64,000 bases of DNA from Lysobacter sp. KIS68-7 (GTDB lineage: Bacteria; Pseudomonadota; Gammaproteobacteria; Xanthomonadales; Xanthomonadaceae). The stretch is taken from NCBI RefSeq assembly GCF_021284745.1, contig NZ_CP089925.1, positions 434,001-498,000 of the forward strand, in the 5' to 3' direction. The notes under the pieces were generated by a model, which did no database searches, had not been told where the DNA came from, and saw nothing but the letters and a program-made list of their open reading frames with translations. Both the position numbers and the translations under genes were made by a program. Below, in pieces: positions 27,311-36,719 of the stretch (the stretch's first letter is position 1; every line of letters starts with the position of its first letter).

Positions 27311-27363
27311 TTTCGTCACGCGTCGTACACGACCCCGGCGAACTCAGCCGTTTTCGTCACGCG
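27311..27363. repeat. Two 12-base direct repeats upstream of the protease gene
   Basis: The sequence TTTCGTCACGCG occurs twice, at 27311-27322 and 27352-27363, 41 bases apart from start to start, or about four helical turns. It lies between cysNC and the protease start. The phasing suggests a transcription factor site, but the regulator is unknown. Confidence 0.4.
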
Positions 27364-27374
27364 GAACAAACAAA

Positions 27375-29246
27375 TCAATCGTCGAAGCGCGGATCGAGGT
27401 GCTTCAGGACCGTTGCGGCGAGCTGTTCGGGCGTGCCGGCGACCGTTTCCAGCGTGACTTCGGCCGCTTCCGGCCGTTCGTACGGCGAATCGATACCGGT
27501 GAAGTTCCTGATCTCCCCGGCGCGGGCCTTCGCGTACAAACCCTTGACGTCGCGCTCTTCCGCAACGGCCAACGGCGTGTCCACGAACACTTCGACGAAC
27601 TCGCCTTCACCGAACATTTCGCGCGCCATCCGGCGCTCGGCGCGGAAGGGCGAGATGAAACTGACGAGTACGATCAGGCCCGCGTCCACCATGAGCCTGG
27701 CGACTTCGGCCACGCGGCGGATGTTCTCCACGCGATCTTCGTCGGTGAAGCCCAGGTCCTTGTTGAGTCCATGGCGCACGTTGTCGCCGTCGAGCAGGTA
27801 GGTGTGCATGCCCATCGCGAGCAGGCGCTTTTCGACGCGATTGGCGATCGTCGACTTGCCCGAACCCGACAGGCCGGTGAACCACACGCAGCGCGGTACC
27901 TGCCCCTTGATGCGCGCACGGGCGGCCTGGTCGACTTCCAGATGCTGCCAATGGATGTTCGCCGCGCGACGCAACGCGAAATCCAGCGTGCCTGCGCCGA
28001 CGGTCGCGTTGCTCTGGCGATCGATCAGGATGAAACCGCCGAGCGCGCGATTGTCGGCGTATTTCTCGAACGCGATCGGCTGGTCGAGGTAGAGGTTGCA
28101 GTACGCGACTTCGTTGAGATCGACGTGTTTCGCCGCCAGGCGATCCTGCGTGTTGACGTCCACCTTGTGCTTGATTTCGGTGATCGTCGCGCCGACGGTG
28201 CGCGTGCCGATCTTCAGCCAGTACGGACGTCCGGGCAGCATCGGTTGGTCGCCGAGCCACAACAGGTGCGCGGCGAACTGGTCGGCGACTTCGGGCGGGT
28301 TCGACGCGGCGGCGATCACATCGCCACGACTCACGTCGACTTCGTCTTCCAGCGTGAACATGACCGCCTGGCCCGCCGTTGCGCGCGGCAGGTCGCCATC
28401 GGCAGTGACGATGCGCGCGATGCGGCTGCGCCGGCCCGAAGGCAGCACGGCCACGTCCGTGCCCGGCGCCGCTTCGCCGGCGACGAGCGTGCCGGCGAAA
28501 CCGCGGAAATCCTGGTTCGGCCGGCATACCCACTGCACCGGCATGCGCAGGCCGATGTCGCGCTCGCCGCGATCGACCTGCACGGTTTCCAGGTGCTGCA
28601 GCAGGGGTTCGCCCCGGTACCACGGCATGTTCGGCGAGGGCGCGAGCATGTTGTCGCCCTTCAGCGCCGACAACGGAATGCAGGTGACGTGCGGGATGCC
28701 GAGTTGTTCGGCGAGCGCGCGATAGCCCGCGACGATCTCGTCGAACACGCCCTGGTCGTAACCGACCAGGTCCATCTTGTTCACGGCGAGCAGCACGTGG
28801 CGGATGCCGAGCAGGGAGACGATGTAGCTGTGGCGCCGCGTCTGTGTGAGCAGCCCCTTGCGCGCATCCACCAGCACGACCGCGAGTTCCGCGGTGGACG
28901 CGCCGGTGGCCATGTTGCGCGTGTACTGCTCGTGGCCCGGGCAGTCGGCCACGATGAACTTGCGTTTCTCGGTGCCGAAGAAGCGGTAGGCCACGTCGAT
29001 CGTGATGCCCTGCTCGCGCTCGGCGGACAGTCCGTCGACGAGCAGCGCGAAATCGATGTCGTCGCCCTGCGTGCCGTGGCGGCGGCTGTCGGCCTCCAGC
29101 GCGGCGAGCTGGTCGTCGAACAGCAGGCGCGTGTCGTGCAGCAGGCGGCCGATCAGCGTGCTCTTGCCATCGTCCACGCTGCCGCAGGTGATGAAGCGCA
29201 GCAGGTCCTTGGTTTCGTGTTGCTGCAGGTAGGCGGCGACGTCCAT
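27375..29246 (-). CDS. cysNC: Bifunctional sulfate adenylyltransferase subunit 1 / adenylylsulfate kinase
   Basis: CysNC (623 residues) drives sulfate activation. The N-terminal GTPase part, which regulates the ATP sulfurylase CysD, has GSVDDGKST (residues 22-30), DCPGH (101-105) and NKMD (156-159). The C-terminal APS kinase part starts near 454 with Walker A GLSGSGKS (458-465) and the DGDNVRHGL motif (486-494). Together with CysD it turns sulfate and ATP into APS and then PAPS. PAPS serves sulfate reduction to cysteine and also sulfotransferases, of which two are encoded about 17-20 kb away. The start overlaps the cysD stop by one base (TGATG). Confidence 0.97.
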   Translation of the reverse strand: MDVAAYLQQHETKDLLRFITCGSVDDGKSTLIGRLLHDTRLLFDDQLAALEADSRRHGTQGDDIDFALLVDGLSAEREQGITIDVAYRFFGTEKRKFIVADCPGHEQYTRNMATGASTAELAVVLVDARKGLLTQTRRHSYIVSLLGIRHVLLAVNKMDLVGYDQGVFDEIVAGYRALAEQLGIPHVTCIPLSALKGDNMLAPSPNMPWYRGEPLLQHLETVQVDRGERDIGLRMPVQWVCRPNQDFRGFAGTLVAGEAAPGTDVAVLPSGRRSRIARIVTADGDLPRATAGQAVMFTLEDEVDVSRGDVIAAASNPPEVADQFAAHLLWLGDQPMLPGRPYWLKIGTRTVGATITEIKHKVDVNTQDRLAAKHVDLNEVAYCNLYLDQPIAFEKYADNRALGGFILIDRQSNATVGAGTLDFALRRAANIHWQHLEVDQAARARIKGQVPRCVWFTGLSGSGKSTIANRVEKRLLAMGMHTYLLDGDNVRHGLNKDLGFTDEDRVENIRRVAEVARLMVDAGLIVLVSFISPFRAERRMAREMFGEGEFVEVFVDTPLAVAEERDVKGLYAKARAGEIRNFTGIDSPYERPEAAEVTLETVAGTPEQLAATVLKHLDPRFDD

Positions 29247-30154
29247 CAGAAGTAGCCCTCCTGCTTCTTCTTTTCCATCGACGCCGTCGGATCGTGGTCG
29301 ATCACGCGGCCCTGGCGTTCGGAGGTGGTGGCCACCAGCATCTCGGCGATGATTTTTTCCAGCGTGTCGGCATCCGATTCGATCGCGCCGGTGAGCGGGT
29401 AGCAGCCGAGCGTACGGAAGCGCACCTTGCGCATCGTCGGCACTTCACCGGCGTGCAGCGGGAAGCGTTCGTCGTCCACCATGATCAGCGCGCCATCGCG
29501 CTCCACCACGGGGCGCTCCGCGGCCAGATACAGCGACGGCACCGGGATCCGCTCCCGGTAGATGTAGAGCCACACGTCCAGCTCGGTCCAGTTGGAGATC
29601 GGGAACACGCGCACCGATTCGCCCTTGTGGATGCGCGTGTTGTAGAGGTCCCAGAGCTCGGGGCGCTGGTGCTTCGGATCCCAGCGGTGCTGGTCGTTGC
29701 GGAAGGAAAAGATGCGTTCCTTGGCGCGCGACTTCTCCTCGTCGCGGCGCGCGCCGCCGATGGCGGCGTCGAAGCCCCACTTGTCCAGCGCCTGCTTGAG
29801 GGCCTGGGTCTTCATCACGTCGGTGTGCACGGTGGCGCCATGCGTCACCGGGCCGATGCCCTGGGCCAGGCCCTCGGGATTGGTCCAGGTGCGCAGTTCG
29901 ACGCCGGTCTCGGCGGCGCGGCGGTCGCGGAAGGCGATCATTTCGCGGAACTTCCAGCCGGTGTCCACGTGCATCAGCGGGATCGGCGGGCGCGCGGGAT
30001 GGAAGGCCTTCACGAGCAGGTGCAGCAGCACCGAGCTGTCCTTGCCGACGGAATACAGCATCACCGGGTTGCGGAAACTGGCCGCCACTTCGCGGAGGAT
30101 GTGGATGCTTTCGGCCTCGAGGCGGTCGAGGTGGGTGAGGTTGGGTGCTGGCAT
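29246..30154 (-). CDS. cysD: Sulfate adenylyltransferase subunit 2
   Basis: CysD (302 residues, the same length as the E. coli protein) is the ATP sulfurylase catalytic subunit. Residues such as [15 protein letters not shown] contain the PP-loop motif SVGKDSS for ATP pyrophosphate binding, and the middle contains [20 protein letters not shown], typical of CysD. The end is [10 protein letters not shown], as in the family. The start is ATG at MPAPNLTHL; the upstream ATG (MVRM) lies inside the -10 box and is unlikely to be used. It forms an operon with cysNC and is divergent from etfBA. Confidence 0.96.
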   Translation of the reverse strand: MPAPNLTHLDRLEAESIHILREVAASFRNPVMLYSVGKDSSVLLHLLVKAFHPARPPIPLMHVDTGWKFREMIAFRDRRAAETGVELRTWTNPEGLAQGIGPVTHGATVHTDVMKTQALKQALDKWGFDAAIGGARRDEEKSRAKERIFSFRNDQHRWDPKHQRPELWDLYNTRIHKGESVRVFPISNWTELDVWLYIYRERIPVPSLYLAAERPVVERDGALIMVDDERFPLHAGEVPTMRKVRFRTLGCYPLTGAIESDADTLEKIIAEMLVATTSERQGRVIDHDPTASMEKKKQEGYF

Positions 30155-30161
30155 TCGCACC

Positions 30162-30167
30162 ATTGTA
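30162..30167 (-). promoter_or_regulatory. Probable -10 box of a leaderless cysD-cysNC mRNA
   Basis: TACAAT ends seven bases before the cysD ATG and no Shine-Dalgarno sequence is present. The transcript would start at the ATG. The box overlaps an upstream ATG codon, which supports the shorter start. Confidence 0.45.
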
Positions 30168-30179
30168 GCCGTGGGCGGG

Positions 30180-30185
30180 TAAAAT
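30180..30185 (+). promoter_or_regulatory. Probable -10 box for etfBA
   Basis: TAAAAT lies 58 bases before the etfB ATG and only 12 bases from the divergent cysD -10 box. The two transcription starts would face away from each other, so a factor or RNA polymerase bound at one could affect the other. A GAGGAAC ribosome binding site precedes etfB. Confidence 0.4.
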
Positions 30186-30243
30186 GCCGCGTTTTCGGCG
30201 GCGTCCTGCCGCGCCCGACTCCCCCAAGAGGAACGACCAGGCG

Positions 30244-30990
30244 ATGAAAATCCTTGTCGGCTACAAGCGCGTCGTGGACTACAACGTCCGCATCCAGGTC
30301 AAACCCGACGGCTCCGGCGTCGTGACCGAGGGCGTCAAGCTCTCCGCCAATCCCTTCGACGAAATCGCGCTGGAAGAAGCCCTGCGCCTGCGCGACAAGG
30401 GCATCGCAACCGAAGTGGTCGTCGCCACCATCGCGCCCGCCGATGCCCAGGCCCACCTGCGCAACGGCCTGGCCATGGGCGCCAACCGCGCGATCCACGT
30501 GGTCGCCGACGGTCCGGTCTCGCCGCTGGCCGCGGCCCGCACCCTGCTCAAGCTGGTCGAGAAGGAGCAGCCGGACCTGGTGATCCTCGGCAAGCAGGCG
30601 ATCGACGACGACGCCAACCAGACCGGCCAGATGCTCGCCACGCTGTGGGGCCGCCCGCAGGCCACCTTCGCGTCCAAGCTCGAAATCGCCGGCGGCAAGG
30701 CCACGGTGGTGCGCGAAGTCGATGCGGGCCTGGAAACGCTCGAAGTGGACCTGCCGGCCGTGGTCACCACCGACCTGCGCCTCAACGAGCCGCGCTTCAT
30801 CAAGCTGCCCGACATCATGAAGGCGAAGAGCAAGCCGCTCGAATCGATTCCGTTCGCCGACCTCGGCGTCGACGCCGGTGGCGCACTCGAAACCACGCAC
30901 TACGCCCCGCCCGCCAAGCGCAGCAAGGGCGTGATGGTGAAGGACGCGGCCGAACTGGTCGCCGCACTGAAAGCGAAGGGGTTGCTCTGA
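30244..30990 (+). CDS. etfB: Electron transfer flavoprotein subunit beta
   Basis: EtfB (248 residues) forms the soluble electron carrier with EtfA, taking electrons from acyl-CoA and other dehydrogenases to ETF-ubiquinone oxidoreductase, encoded about 8 kb upstream. The start is [17 protein letters not shown], typical of EtfB. The segment [15 protein letters not shown] is the AMP-binding and recognition region, and the C-terminus ends [15 protein letters not shown]. Its stop overlaps the etfA start by one base (TGATG), so the two subunits are made together. Upstream extension of the open frame was rejected because a clear AGAGGAAC site precedes this ATG. Confidence 0.97.
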   Translation: MKILVGYKRVVDYNVRIQVKPDGSGVVTEGVKLSANPFDEIALEEALRLRDKGIATEVVVATIAPADAQAHLRNGLAMGANRAIHVVADGPVSPLAAARTLLKLVEKEQPDLVILGKQAIDDDANQTGQMLATLWGRPQATFASKLEIAGGKATVVREVDAGLETLEVDLPAVVTTDLRLNEPRFIKLPDIMKAKSKPLESIPFADLGVDAGGALETTHYAPPAKRSKGVMVKDAAELVAALKAKGLL

Positions 30991-31931
30991 TGTCCAAGGT
31001 CCTGATCGTTGCCGAGCACCTCGACGGCAAACTCAATGCGTCCACGGCGAAGTGCGTCTCCGCCGCGCAGGCGCTGAAGCCCGACTCCATCGACGTCGCC
31101 GTGTTCGCGGCCGACCCGTCGTCCATCGCCGCGGAAGCCGCGCAGATCGCCGGCGTCTCGCGCGTGCTTGCAGTGGCGAATGCCGCCAATGCGCATGCGC
31201 TCGCGCAGGTGCTCGCGCCGCAGGTAGCGAAGCTCGCCGCGGGCTACACGCATGTCTTCGGTCCCAGCACGACCTTCGGCAAGGACCTGATGCCGTGCGT
31301 CGCCGCGTTGCTCGGCGTGTCGCAGGTGTCCGATGTCATGACCGTGGAAGACGCGCACACGTTCAAGCGCCCGATCTATGCGGGCAACGCGATCGTCACG
31401 GTCAAGGCGCCGGCGGACAAACCGGTCGTCGCCACCGTGCGCACCGCGTCGTGGCCGGAAGCCGCGCGCGGCGGCAATGCGAACGTGGAAGCGGCCAACG
31501 CCGACGCGACGCTGCCTTCGCACACGCGCTTCGTCGGCCTGGCGGCCGGCAAGTCGGATCGCCCGGACCTGCAGAGCGCGAAGCGCGTGGTGTCCGGTGG
31601 CCGCGGCGTGGGCTCGGCCGAGAACTTCAAGATCGTCTACGACCTCGCCGACAAGCTCGGTGCAGCGGTGGGCGCCTCGCGTGCGGCGGTCGACGCCGGC
31701 TACGTGCCGAACGAACTGCAGGTCGGCCAGACCGGCAAGATCATCGCGCCGGAGCTCTACGTGGCGGTCGGCATCAGCGGAGCGATCCAGCACCTGACCG
31801 GCATCAAGGACGCGGGCACGATCGTGGCGATCAACAAGGACCCGGAAGCGCCGATCTTCGAGATCGCCGACATCGGCCTGGTCGGCGATTTGTTCAAGCT
31901 GCTGCCGGAACTCGAGCAAGCGCTGGGCTGA
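30990..31931 (+). CDS. etfA: Electron transfer flavoprotein subunit alpha
   Basis: EtfA (313 residues) binds the FAD. The C-terminal FAD-binding domain starts near residue 190 and carries the typical VSGGRGVGSAENF and ASRAAVDAGYVPNELQVGQTGK segments; the last part contains LYVAVGISGAIQHLTGIKDAGTIVAINKDPEAPIFEIADIG, the family signature. The N-terminal domain is typical ([15 protein letters not shown]). It is coupled to etfB and followed by a perfect palindromic terminator. Confidence 0.97.
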   Translation: MSKVLIVAEHLDGKLNASTAKCVSAAQALKPDSIDVAVFAADPSSIAAEAAQIAGVSRVLAVANAANAHALAQVLAPQVAKLAAGYTHVFGPSTTFGKDLMPCVAALLGVSQVSDVMTVEDAHTFKRPIYAGNAIVTVKAPADKPVVATVRTASWPEAARGGNANVEAANADATLPSHTRFVGLAAGKSDRPDLQSAKRVVSGGRGVGSAENFKIVYDLADKLGAAVGASRAAVDAGYVPNELQVGQTGKIIAPELYVAVGISGAIQHLTGIKDAGTIVAINKDPEAPIFEIADIGLVGDLFKLLPELEQALG

Positions 31932-31956
31932 GCCGCGCACGCAAGCGTCGAAACCA

Positions 31957-31984
31957 AACGGGGCGGCCAATGGCCGCCCCGTTT
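31957..31984. terminator. Perfect palindromic terminator between etfA and the second protease gene
   Basis: A perfect 28-base palindrome (14 bases per arm) with AAA at one end and TTT at the other. It lies 26 bases past the etfA stop and 25 bases past the protease stop on the other strand, so it probably ends transcription in both directions. Confidence 0.85.
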
Positions 31985-32009
31985 GCATTCCGGACGTGCT
32001 GGCGAACGA

Positions 32010-32882
32010 TCAGTTGCCGCCCACCACGTACACCGTCGCGGCGGCGCTGATGGCCTGCGTCGTGGAGACGTTCGCGGACAACCAGATCGCGTTGGAACCG
32101 GCCGTCGCGTGCCGCCACAGCACGTCCGAGCGTCCGTCGCCGTTGTAGTCGGCCACGCGCGCCACCTTCCAGTTCTGGTCGGGCACGGTGGCGACGGCGG
32201 TCGTCGTGGCGCCGTTGGCGGCACGCCAGACCAGGTTCGCGCCGGTGCTGGTGTTGCGCCAGAGGATGTCCGACGTGCCGTCGTTGTCGAAGTCGCCCAC
32301 GCCCACGACCGTCCACGCCTGCGCGGCCACGGTCAGCATCGACTGCTGCGTCGCCGCGTTGCCCGAACGCCAGATCGTGTTCGCACCCGTGGTGCTGTTG
32401 CGCCACAGGATGTCGGCCGAACCGTCGGCGTTGAAGTCGCCCACGCCGACGATCTTCCACACGATGTTCGCCGTCGTGAGCGTCTGCGCGTTCGCACCGT
32501 TGCCGCTGCGCCAGATGATGCTCTGCCCGGTGTTGACGTTGTGCCAGAGGATGTCGGCGTGGCCGTCGTCGTCGAAATCGCCGACGCCCGACACCACCCA
32601 CGCCTGGCTCGGCACCGCGGTCACCGCCAGCGCGGTGTTGCCGTTGCCCGAACGCCAGATCGTGTTCGCGCCGGTGCGCGTGTTGCGCCAGAGCAGGTCG
32701 GCGAAGCCATCGGCATCGAAGTCGCCCGAGCCGACGACCGTCCATCCCTGGTCGGTCACCGTCACCAGCTGCTGCGAGCTGGCCGAGCTCGCACCGCGCC
32801 ACAGGTAGTTGGTGCCGTTGGCGGTGCTGCGCCACATGATGTCGGCGCGACCGCTGCCGTCGAAGTCGTCGCGCATCGCGCT
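32010..32882 (-). repeat. Six tandem FG-GAP-type coding repeats of the second protease gene
   Basis: Six in-frame units of about 48 codons, each with a Gly-Asp-Phe-Asp/Asn-x-Asp-Gly calcium loop and an Ile-Leu-Trp-Arg/His segment. The first unit starts MRDDFDGSGRADIMW. The arrangement is the same as in the paralogue. Confidence 0.85.
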
Positions 32883-34352
32883 CTGCGCGATCGACGGATA
32901 GAAGCCCGCGATGATCGGTGCGGTCTGGCCGAGGCTGCGCGCGTTGTCGTTGTCGGCCGTGCCGCACGCTTCGCCGCAATACGTGATGCGCGGGTTGGAG
33001 AACACGCGATAGCCGGCCTGCGGCGGATCGGCGTCCGGATCGCGGTACGCCATGATCGTGAAGAATCGGGCGTTCTTGTAGCCGAATGAATAATCGAACG
33101 CGCCGAATTCATCCTCGTCGAGCACGCCGTTGTCGCCCGCCGCCGTCGTGCGGTCGTGCGCCGAGCCCATGTTGTGGCCGACTTCATGCACGAAGGTTTC
33201 GTCGCGGCAGTAGTAGCCATCGTCGGGCAGGAGATCGCCGCTCGAATCGCTGACCACCGACACCGCGGCGTACGCATCGTCTTCCCGCGTGATCGGGACG
33301 CGGCCGCTGCCGAGCATCCAGGCGATGCCGCAGCTCTGGTTCTCGGGGTTGGTGAAGATGCGCACCAGGGACATCACGTCGGCGTGCTTGGCCGCGCGTT
33401 CGTTGAGCAGGGGCTGCAGCGTCGATGGCACGGGGGCTTCGGTGCAGGAGGTCGGCGCGCAGGTGACGCCGGTGGCTTCGTGCAGTGCGACTTCGTTGTC
33501 CGTGTTGTCCGGGTAGTTCAGCGCCACCGAGCCGACCAGGCGGAGCTTGGCGACGATCTGGCTGTTGTTGAACGCTGCGTTGGCGACGTCGACGAGGTAG
33601 GTCAGTCGCGTCTGCGTCGGCGAGGCGCCGCCCAGGCGCGCGGCGAAGGTGTTGGTGTAGCCGATCACGACATCGACGGTGGCCGATTCGGGCACGGCGC
33701 CGGAAGGCGTCAGCGCCTGCGGGGCGGCTGCAGCGCGCTTCAGCGCGACCTCGCGCGCACCGGCGAGTTCGGGCGGGAGCGCCATGTAGTCGCGACCGTG
33801 GGGAAGCTTGCCGGCGGCCTGCATGCGCGCGAGCGCCTTGCCGTCGGTTTCGAGCACGTACGTGCGGCCGCGCGCCGTGGTGATGCGCAACGCAGGCTTG
33901 TCGCCGTTGGGGATGGTGCCGAAGACGGCCTTCTCGCCGAAGGTGATGATCGCCTCGGTGCCCGGCTGGGCGCCGTCGGGGCGGCCGATCCAGGTCCAGT
34001 TGCCGTCCTTGTGCTCGATGTGCCGGGCATAGCGCAGGCGGATCGGCGTGCCGTCGGGCGCCTGCAGTTCCAGCGTGCCCGTCGCGATCGAACGCAGGGC
34101 GTGCGCTTCGCTGAGCGCCACCGGACGCAGCGTGTAGGCGCTGGCGTGGATGGGCTGGGCGTTGGCGTAGTCGAGGAAATGCCCGCGGTCCGGGAGCGAC
34201 GCGATCGTGCGCGCGGCAGCCTGCGTGGCCGGGGCCGAGCCCTGGGCGCGCGGGCCGGAGGCCACGGACGCGGCGGTGCCGCCGGTCGGTGCATCGTGGG
34301 AAGTACAGGCCGCCAGGGCCATGGCGCTGGCGAAGAGAAGTGGCAGGCGCAT
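32010..34352 (-). CDS. Lipoprotein metalloprotease with C-terminal FG-GAP repeats (paralogue 2)
   Basis: This 780-residue protein follows the same plan as the paralogue 5 kb away: lipobox LAAC with Cys16; a shared N-terminal region (GRPDGAQPGTEAIITFG); a metzincin domain with HEVGHNMGSAHD (His389, Glu390, His393, His399) and the Met-turn FTIMAYRD; and six FG-GAP repeats from about residue 491. It lacks the Ser/Ala/Thr-rich linker of paralogue 1. The start was set at MRLPLLFASAM because this gives a normal lipoprotein signal and a ribosome binding site (AAAGGACG); the upstream open frame has no signal. It is likely exported and surface- or envelope-bound; the target is unknown. Confidence 0.85.
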   Translation of the reverse strand: MRLPLLFASAMALAACTSHDAPTGGTAASVASGPRAQGSAPATQAAARTIASLPDRGHFLDYANAQPIHASAYTLRPVALSEAHALRSIATGTLELQAPDGTPIRLRYARHIEHKDGNWTWIGRPDGAQPGTEAIITFGEKAVFGTIPNGDKPALRITTARGRTYVLETDGKALARMQAAGKLPHGRDYMALPPELAGAREVALKRAAAAPQALTPSGAVPESATVDVVIGYTNTFAARLGGASPTQTRLTYLVDVANAAFNNSQIVAKLRLVGSVALNYPDNTDNEVALHEATGVTCAPTSCTEAPVPSTLQPLLNERAAKHADVMSLVRIFTNPENQSCGIAWMLGSGRVPITREDDAYAAVSVVSDSSGDLLPDDGYYCRDETFVHEVGHNMGSAHDRTTAAGDNGVLDEDEFGAFDYSFGYKNARFFTIMAYRDPDADPPQAGYRVFSNPRITYCGEACGTADNDNARSLGQTAPIIAGFYPSIAQSAMRDDFDGSGRADIMWRSTANGTNYLWRGASSASSQQLVTVTDQGWTVVGSGDFDADGFADLLWRNTRTGANTIWRSGNGNTALAVTAVPSQAWVVSGVGDFDDDGHADILWHNVNTGQSIIWRSGNGANAQTLTTANIVWKIVGVGDFNADGSADILWRNSTTGANTIWRSGNAATQQSMLTVAAQAWTVVGVGDFDNDGTSDILWRNTSTGANLVWRAANGATTTAVATVPDQNWKVARVADYNGDGRSDVLWRHATAGSNAIWLSANVSTTQAISAAATVYVVGGN

Positions 34353-34569
34353 TAGTTTCGTCCTTTGTATGCGTGTGATCGCTGCGAACCGACGGGTCCT
34401 TCCATCGATCCCCCTGTGCAGCCCAGGTCGCTCTCGTGCGGACAAGAGACGTCCCGGCTCGCTAACAGGATTATCCGCAGGGCACTCAAGAAGCAACCTG
34501 CATCATGATCACAATCGCCCGATTTGCGCCAAGTGGTTCAGATCGCCCTTCAGGCGGTAGCGATCCGGT

Positions 34570-35307
34570 TCAGGGAAGCGCCCCGGCCTGGCCCGCGCGC
34601 CACTCGGCGAGCATGGCCTCTTCCCATTCCTCGAGGCGGTTGGGGCGCCGGGACCAGGTCCGGCCTTGGCCGACCACCCGCGCGGGCACGCCCGCGACGA
34701 TCGACAGCGCCGGAACATCCGCGGTCACCACGCTGCGCATGCCCACGATGGCGCCGTCGCCGATGCGCACGCCGGGAAGCACCGCACTGCCGCGACCGAG
34801 CCAGACATGCCGCCCCAGCACGGTGCGCTTGCGACCTTCGTTGACGATGCGACCCGTCTCCACGTCGACGATGCCGTGCTGGTCCGCCGTCTGCACGAGC
34901 ACGTCGTCGGAGAACATGCAGTCCTCGCCGCATTCGAAGTCGGAGTCGTCGCACACGATGCGCGCGCCGTTGCCGCTGGTATGGGCGCCGACGACGACGT
35001 TCGACGTGCGCCACAGGTGCAGGTTGAATGCGCCGCGCGTGCCGCGCCCGAACGACACGTTCGCATCGTCGTGCCCGAGGTGGATGTGGACGCGGCCGCT
35101 CTCGCAGGCCAGTGCGATGTCGACGCGGTGCACGACGTCCTGGCCGCCGTGCCGCGCGATCTTCAGCTTCAGGCGCCCGGCCATGCCCGCGGCGTTGGCG
35201 TCGTCGGACAAGCGAAGGATGCAACCCTCGCCGAATCCGCGCGCATCGCATTCGACCCACGCGGGCAACGCGGAGAAGGCATGCGCGAACATGCCCGCGG
35301 GCGTCAC
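34570..35307 (-). CDS. Left-handed beta-helix acyltransferase-like protein
   Basis: This 245-residue protein has a C-terminal half made of hexapeptide repeats of a left-handed beta helix (LbH), as in the CatB/NodL/WbbJ acetyltransferases: [32 protein letters not shown] and [16 protein letters not shown] are typical. The N-terminal 80 residues are unrelated to the repeats and contain no signal. The start is GTG because it overlaps the stop of the upstream CoA-transferase gene as GTGA; an ATG five codons later (MFAHAFSAL) is the alternative. The acceptor is unknown. It looks like a late member of the sco operon and could modify a surface glycan, since the glycan island begins 1.4 kb away. Confidence 0.7.
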   Translation of the reverse strand: MTPAGMFAHAFSALPAWVECDARGFGEGCILRLSDDANAAGMAGRLKLKIARHGGQDVVHRVDIALACESGRVHIHLGHDDANVSFGRGTRGAFNLHLWRTSNVVVGAHTSGNGARIVCDDSDFECGEDCMFSDDVLVQTADQHGIVDVETGRIVNEGRKRTVLGRHVWLGRGSAVLPGVRIGDGAIVGMRSVVTADVPALSIVAGVPARVVGQGRTWSRRPNRLEEWEEAMLAEWRAGQAGALP

Positions 35308-35930
35308 AGCACCGGAACGCCGGTCTTCTGGCGAAGTTCGTCCATCGACACGCCAGGTGCCAGCTCCACGAGCTTCAGCCCCTGCGGGGTGATGTCCAGC
35401 ACGCCCAGTTCGGTGATCACGCGATTGACCACGCCCACGCCCGTCAGGGGCAGCGTGCATTCGGGCAGCAGCTTGTGGTCGCCGCCCTTGGCGGTGTGCT
35501 CCATCAGCACGACCACGCGCTTCACGCCCGCGACGAGGTCCATCGCGCCGCCCATGCCCTTGACCATCTTGCCGGGCACCATCCAGTTTGCGAGGTCGCC
35601 CTTGTCGGTGACCTGCATCGCGCCGAGGATCGCCAGGTCGATGTGGCCGCCGCGGATCATCGCGAAGGAGTCGTGGCTGCCGAAGTAGCTCGCACCCGCA
35701 CGCGCGGTGACGGTCTGCTTGCCGGCGTTGATCAGGTCCGCGTCGACTTCCGCATCGAGCGGGAACGGGCCGATGCCGAGCAGGCCGTTCTCCGATTGCA
35801 GCCACACGTCCATGCCGTCGGGGATGAAGTTCGCCACGAGGGTCGGCAGGCCGATGCCGAGGTTCACGTAGGCGCCGTCGGTGAGTTCCTGCGCGGCGCG
35901 TTGCGCCATCTGGTCGCGGGTCCAGGCCAT
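35304..35930 (-). CDS. scoB: 3-oxoacid CoA-transferase subunit B
   Basis: The 208-residue beta subunit holds the catalytic glutamate within the segment [11 protein letters not shown] (around residue 47), which forms the glutamyl-CoA intermediate. It transfers CoA from succinyl-CoA to acetoacetate or a similar 3-oxoacid. It begins [16 protein letters not shown], as in the family, and overlaps scoA by one base (TAATG). Both subunits are needed for activity. Substrate specificity within the CoA-transferase family I is inferred. Confidence 0.94.
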   Translation of the reverse strand: MAWTRDQMAQRAAQELTDGAYVNLGIGLPTLVANFIPDGMDVWLQSENGLLGIGPFPLDAEVDADLINAGKQTVTARAGASYFGSHDSFAMIRGGHIDLAILGAMQVTDKGDLANWMVPGKMVKGMGGAMDLVAGVKRVVVLMEHTAKGGDHKLLPECTLPLTGVGVVNRVITELGVLDITPQGLKLVELAPGVSMDELRQKTGVPVL

Positions 35931-36661
35931 TACGCGGCTCCCTGGCGCACGGTGCGCTGTTCGATGCGTTTTTCGGGCGTCGCGTTGACGACGATGCGGT
36001 CCACGTAGATGCCGGGCAGGTGCACGTGGTCGGGATCGATGTCGCCGACTTCCACGAGCTGCTCGACTTCGGCGATGCACACCTTGCCGGCCATCGCGCA
36101 CGCGGGATTGAAGTTGCGCGCGGTCTTGCGGAAGACGAGGTTGCCGGCCTTGTCGGCCTTCCACGCCTTCACCAGCGAAACGTCGGCGCGCAGCGCGGTT
36201 TCCATCACGTAGTGGTGGCCGTCGAACTCGCGCGTTTCCTTGCCTTCCGCCACGATCGTGCCGAAGCCGGTGCGGGTGAAGAAGGCCGGGATGCCGGCGC
36301 CGCCGGCGCGCAGGCGCTCGGCCAGCGTGCCTTGCGGATTGAATTCGAGTTCGAGTTCGCCGGAGAGGTACTGGCGCTCGAATTCCTTGTTCTCGCCCAC
36401 GTAGGACGAAATCATCTTGCGGATCTGGCGGGTAGTCAGCAGCAGGCCCAGGCCGAAGCCGTCCACGCCCGCGTTGTTGGAGATGACCGTCAGGTCCTTC
36501 ACGCCCGAGTCGCGAAGGGCTTCGATCAGCGCCTCGGGAATGCCGCAGAGGCCGAAGCCGCCGACGGCGAGCGTCTGGCCGTTGGCCACGACCTCGCGCA
36601 GGGCATCGGCCGCGGTGGGATGGAGCTTGCCCGCCCCGGGGCTGCGCTGCGAAGTCGCCAT
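35930..36661 (-). CDS. scoA: 3-oxoacid CoA-transferase subunit A
   Basis: The 243-residue alpha subunit of the CoA-transferase binds Co[18 protein letters not shown] is the typical Gly-rich segment, and [29 protein letters not shown] is the family signature near residue 105. It is the first gene of scoA-scoB, possibly with the LbH acyltransferase as a third gene. The N-terminus has about ten extra residues before the conserved part. It is divergent from the glycosyltransferase gene by 58 bases. Confidence 0.94.
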   Translation of the reverse strand: MATSQRSPGAGKLHPTAADALREVVANGQTLAVGGFGLCGIPEALIEALRDSGVKDLTVISNNAGVDGFGLGLLLTTRQIRKMISSYVGENKEFERQYLSGELELEFNPQGTLAERLRAGGAGIPAFFTRTGFGTIVAEGKETREFDGHHYVMETALRADVSLVKAWKADKAGNLVFRKTARNFNPACAMAGKVCIAEVEQLVEVGDIDPDHVHLPGIYVDRIVVNATPEKRIEQRTVRQGAA

Positions 36662-36684
36662 ATGGGTCTCTGCGTGGATGCGTT

Positions 36685-36690
36685 TATGCT
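36685..36690 (+). promoter_or_regulatory. Possible -10 box for the glycan operon
   Basis: TATGCT, about 30 bases before the glycosyltransferase ATG, lies in the 58-base gap to scoA. No good -35 box is seen. A TAGCAT on the other strand overlaps this site and could serve scoA. Confidence 0.3.
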
Positions 36691-36719
36691 ACGGGACCGC
36701 GAACGACCCCTTTTCCACG

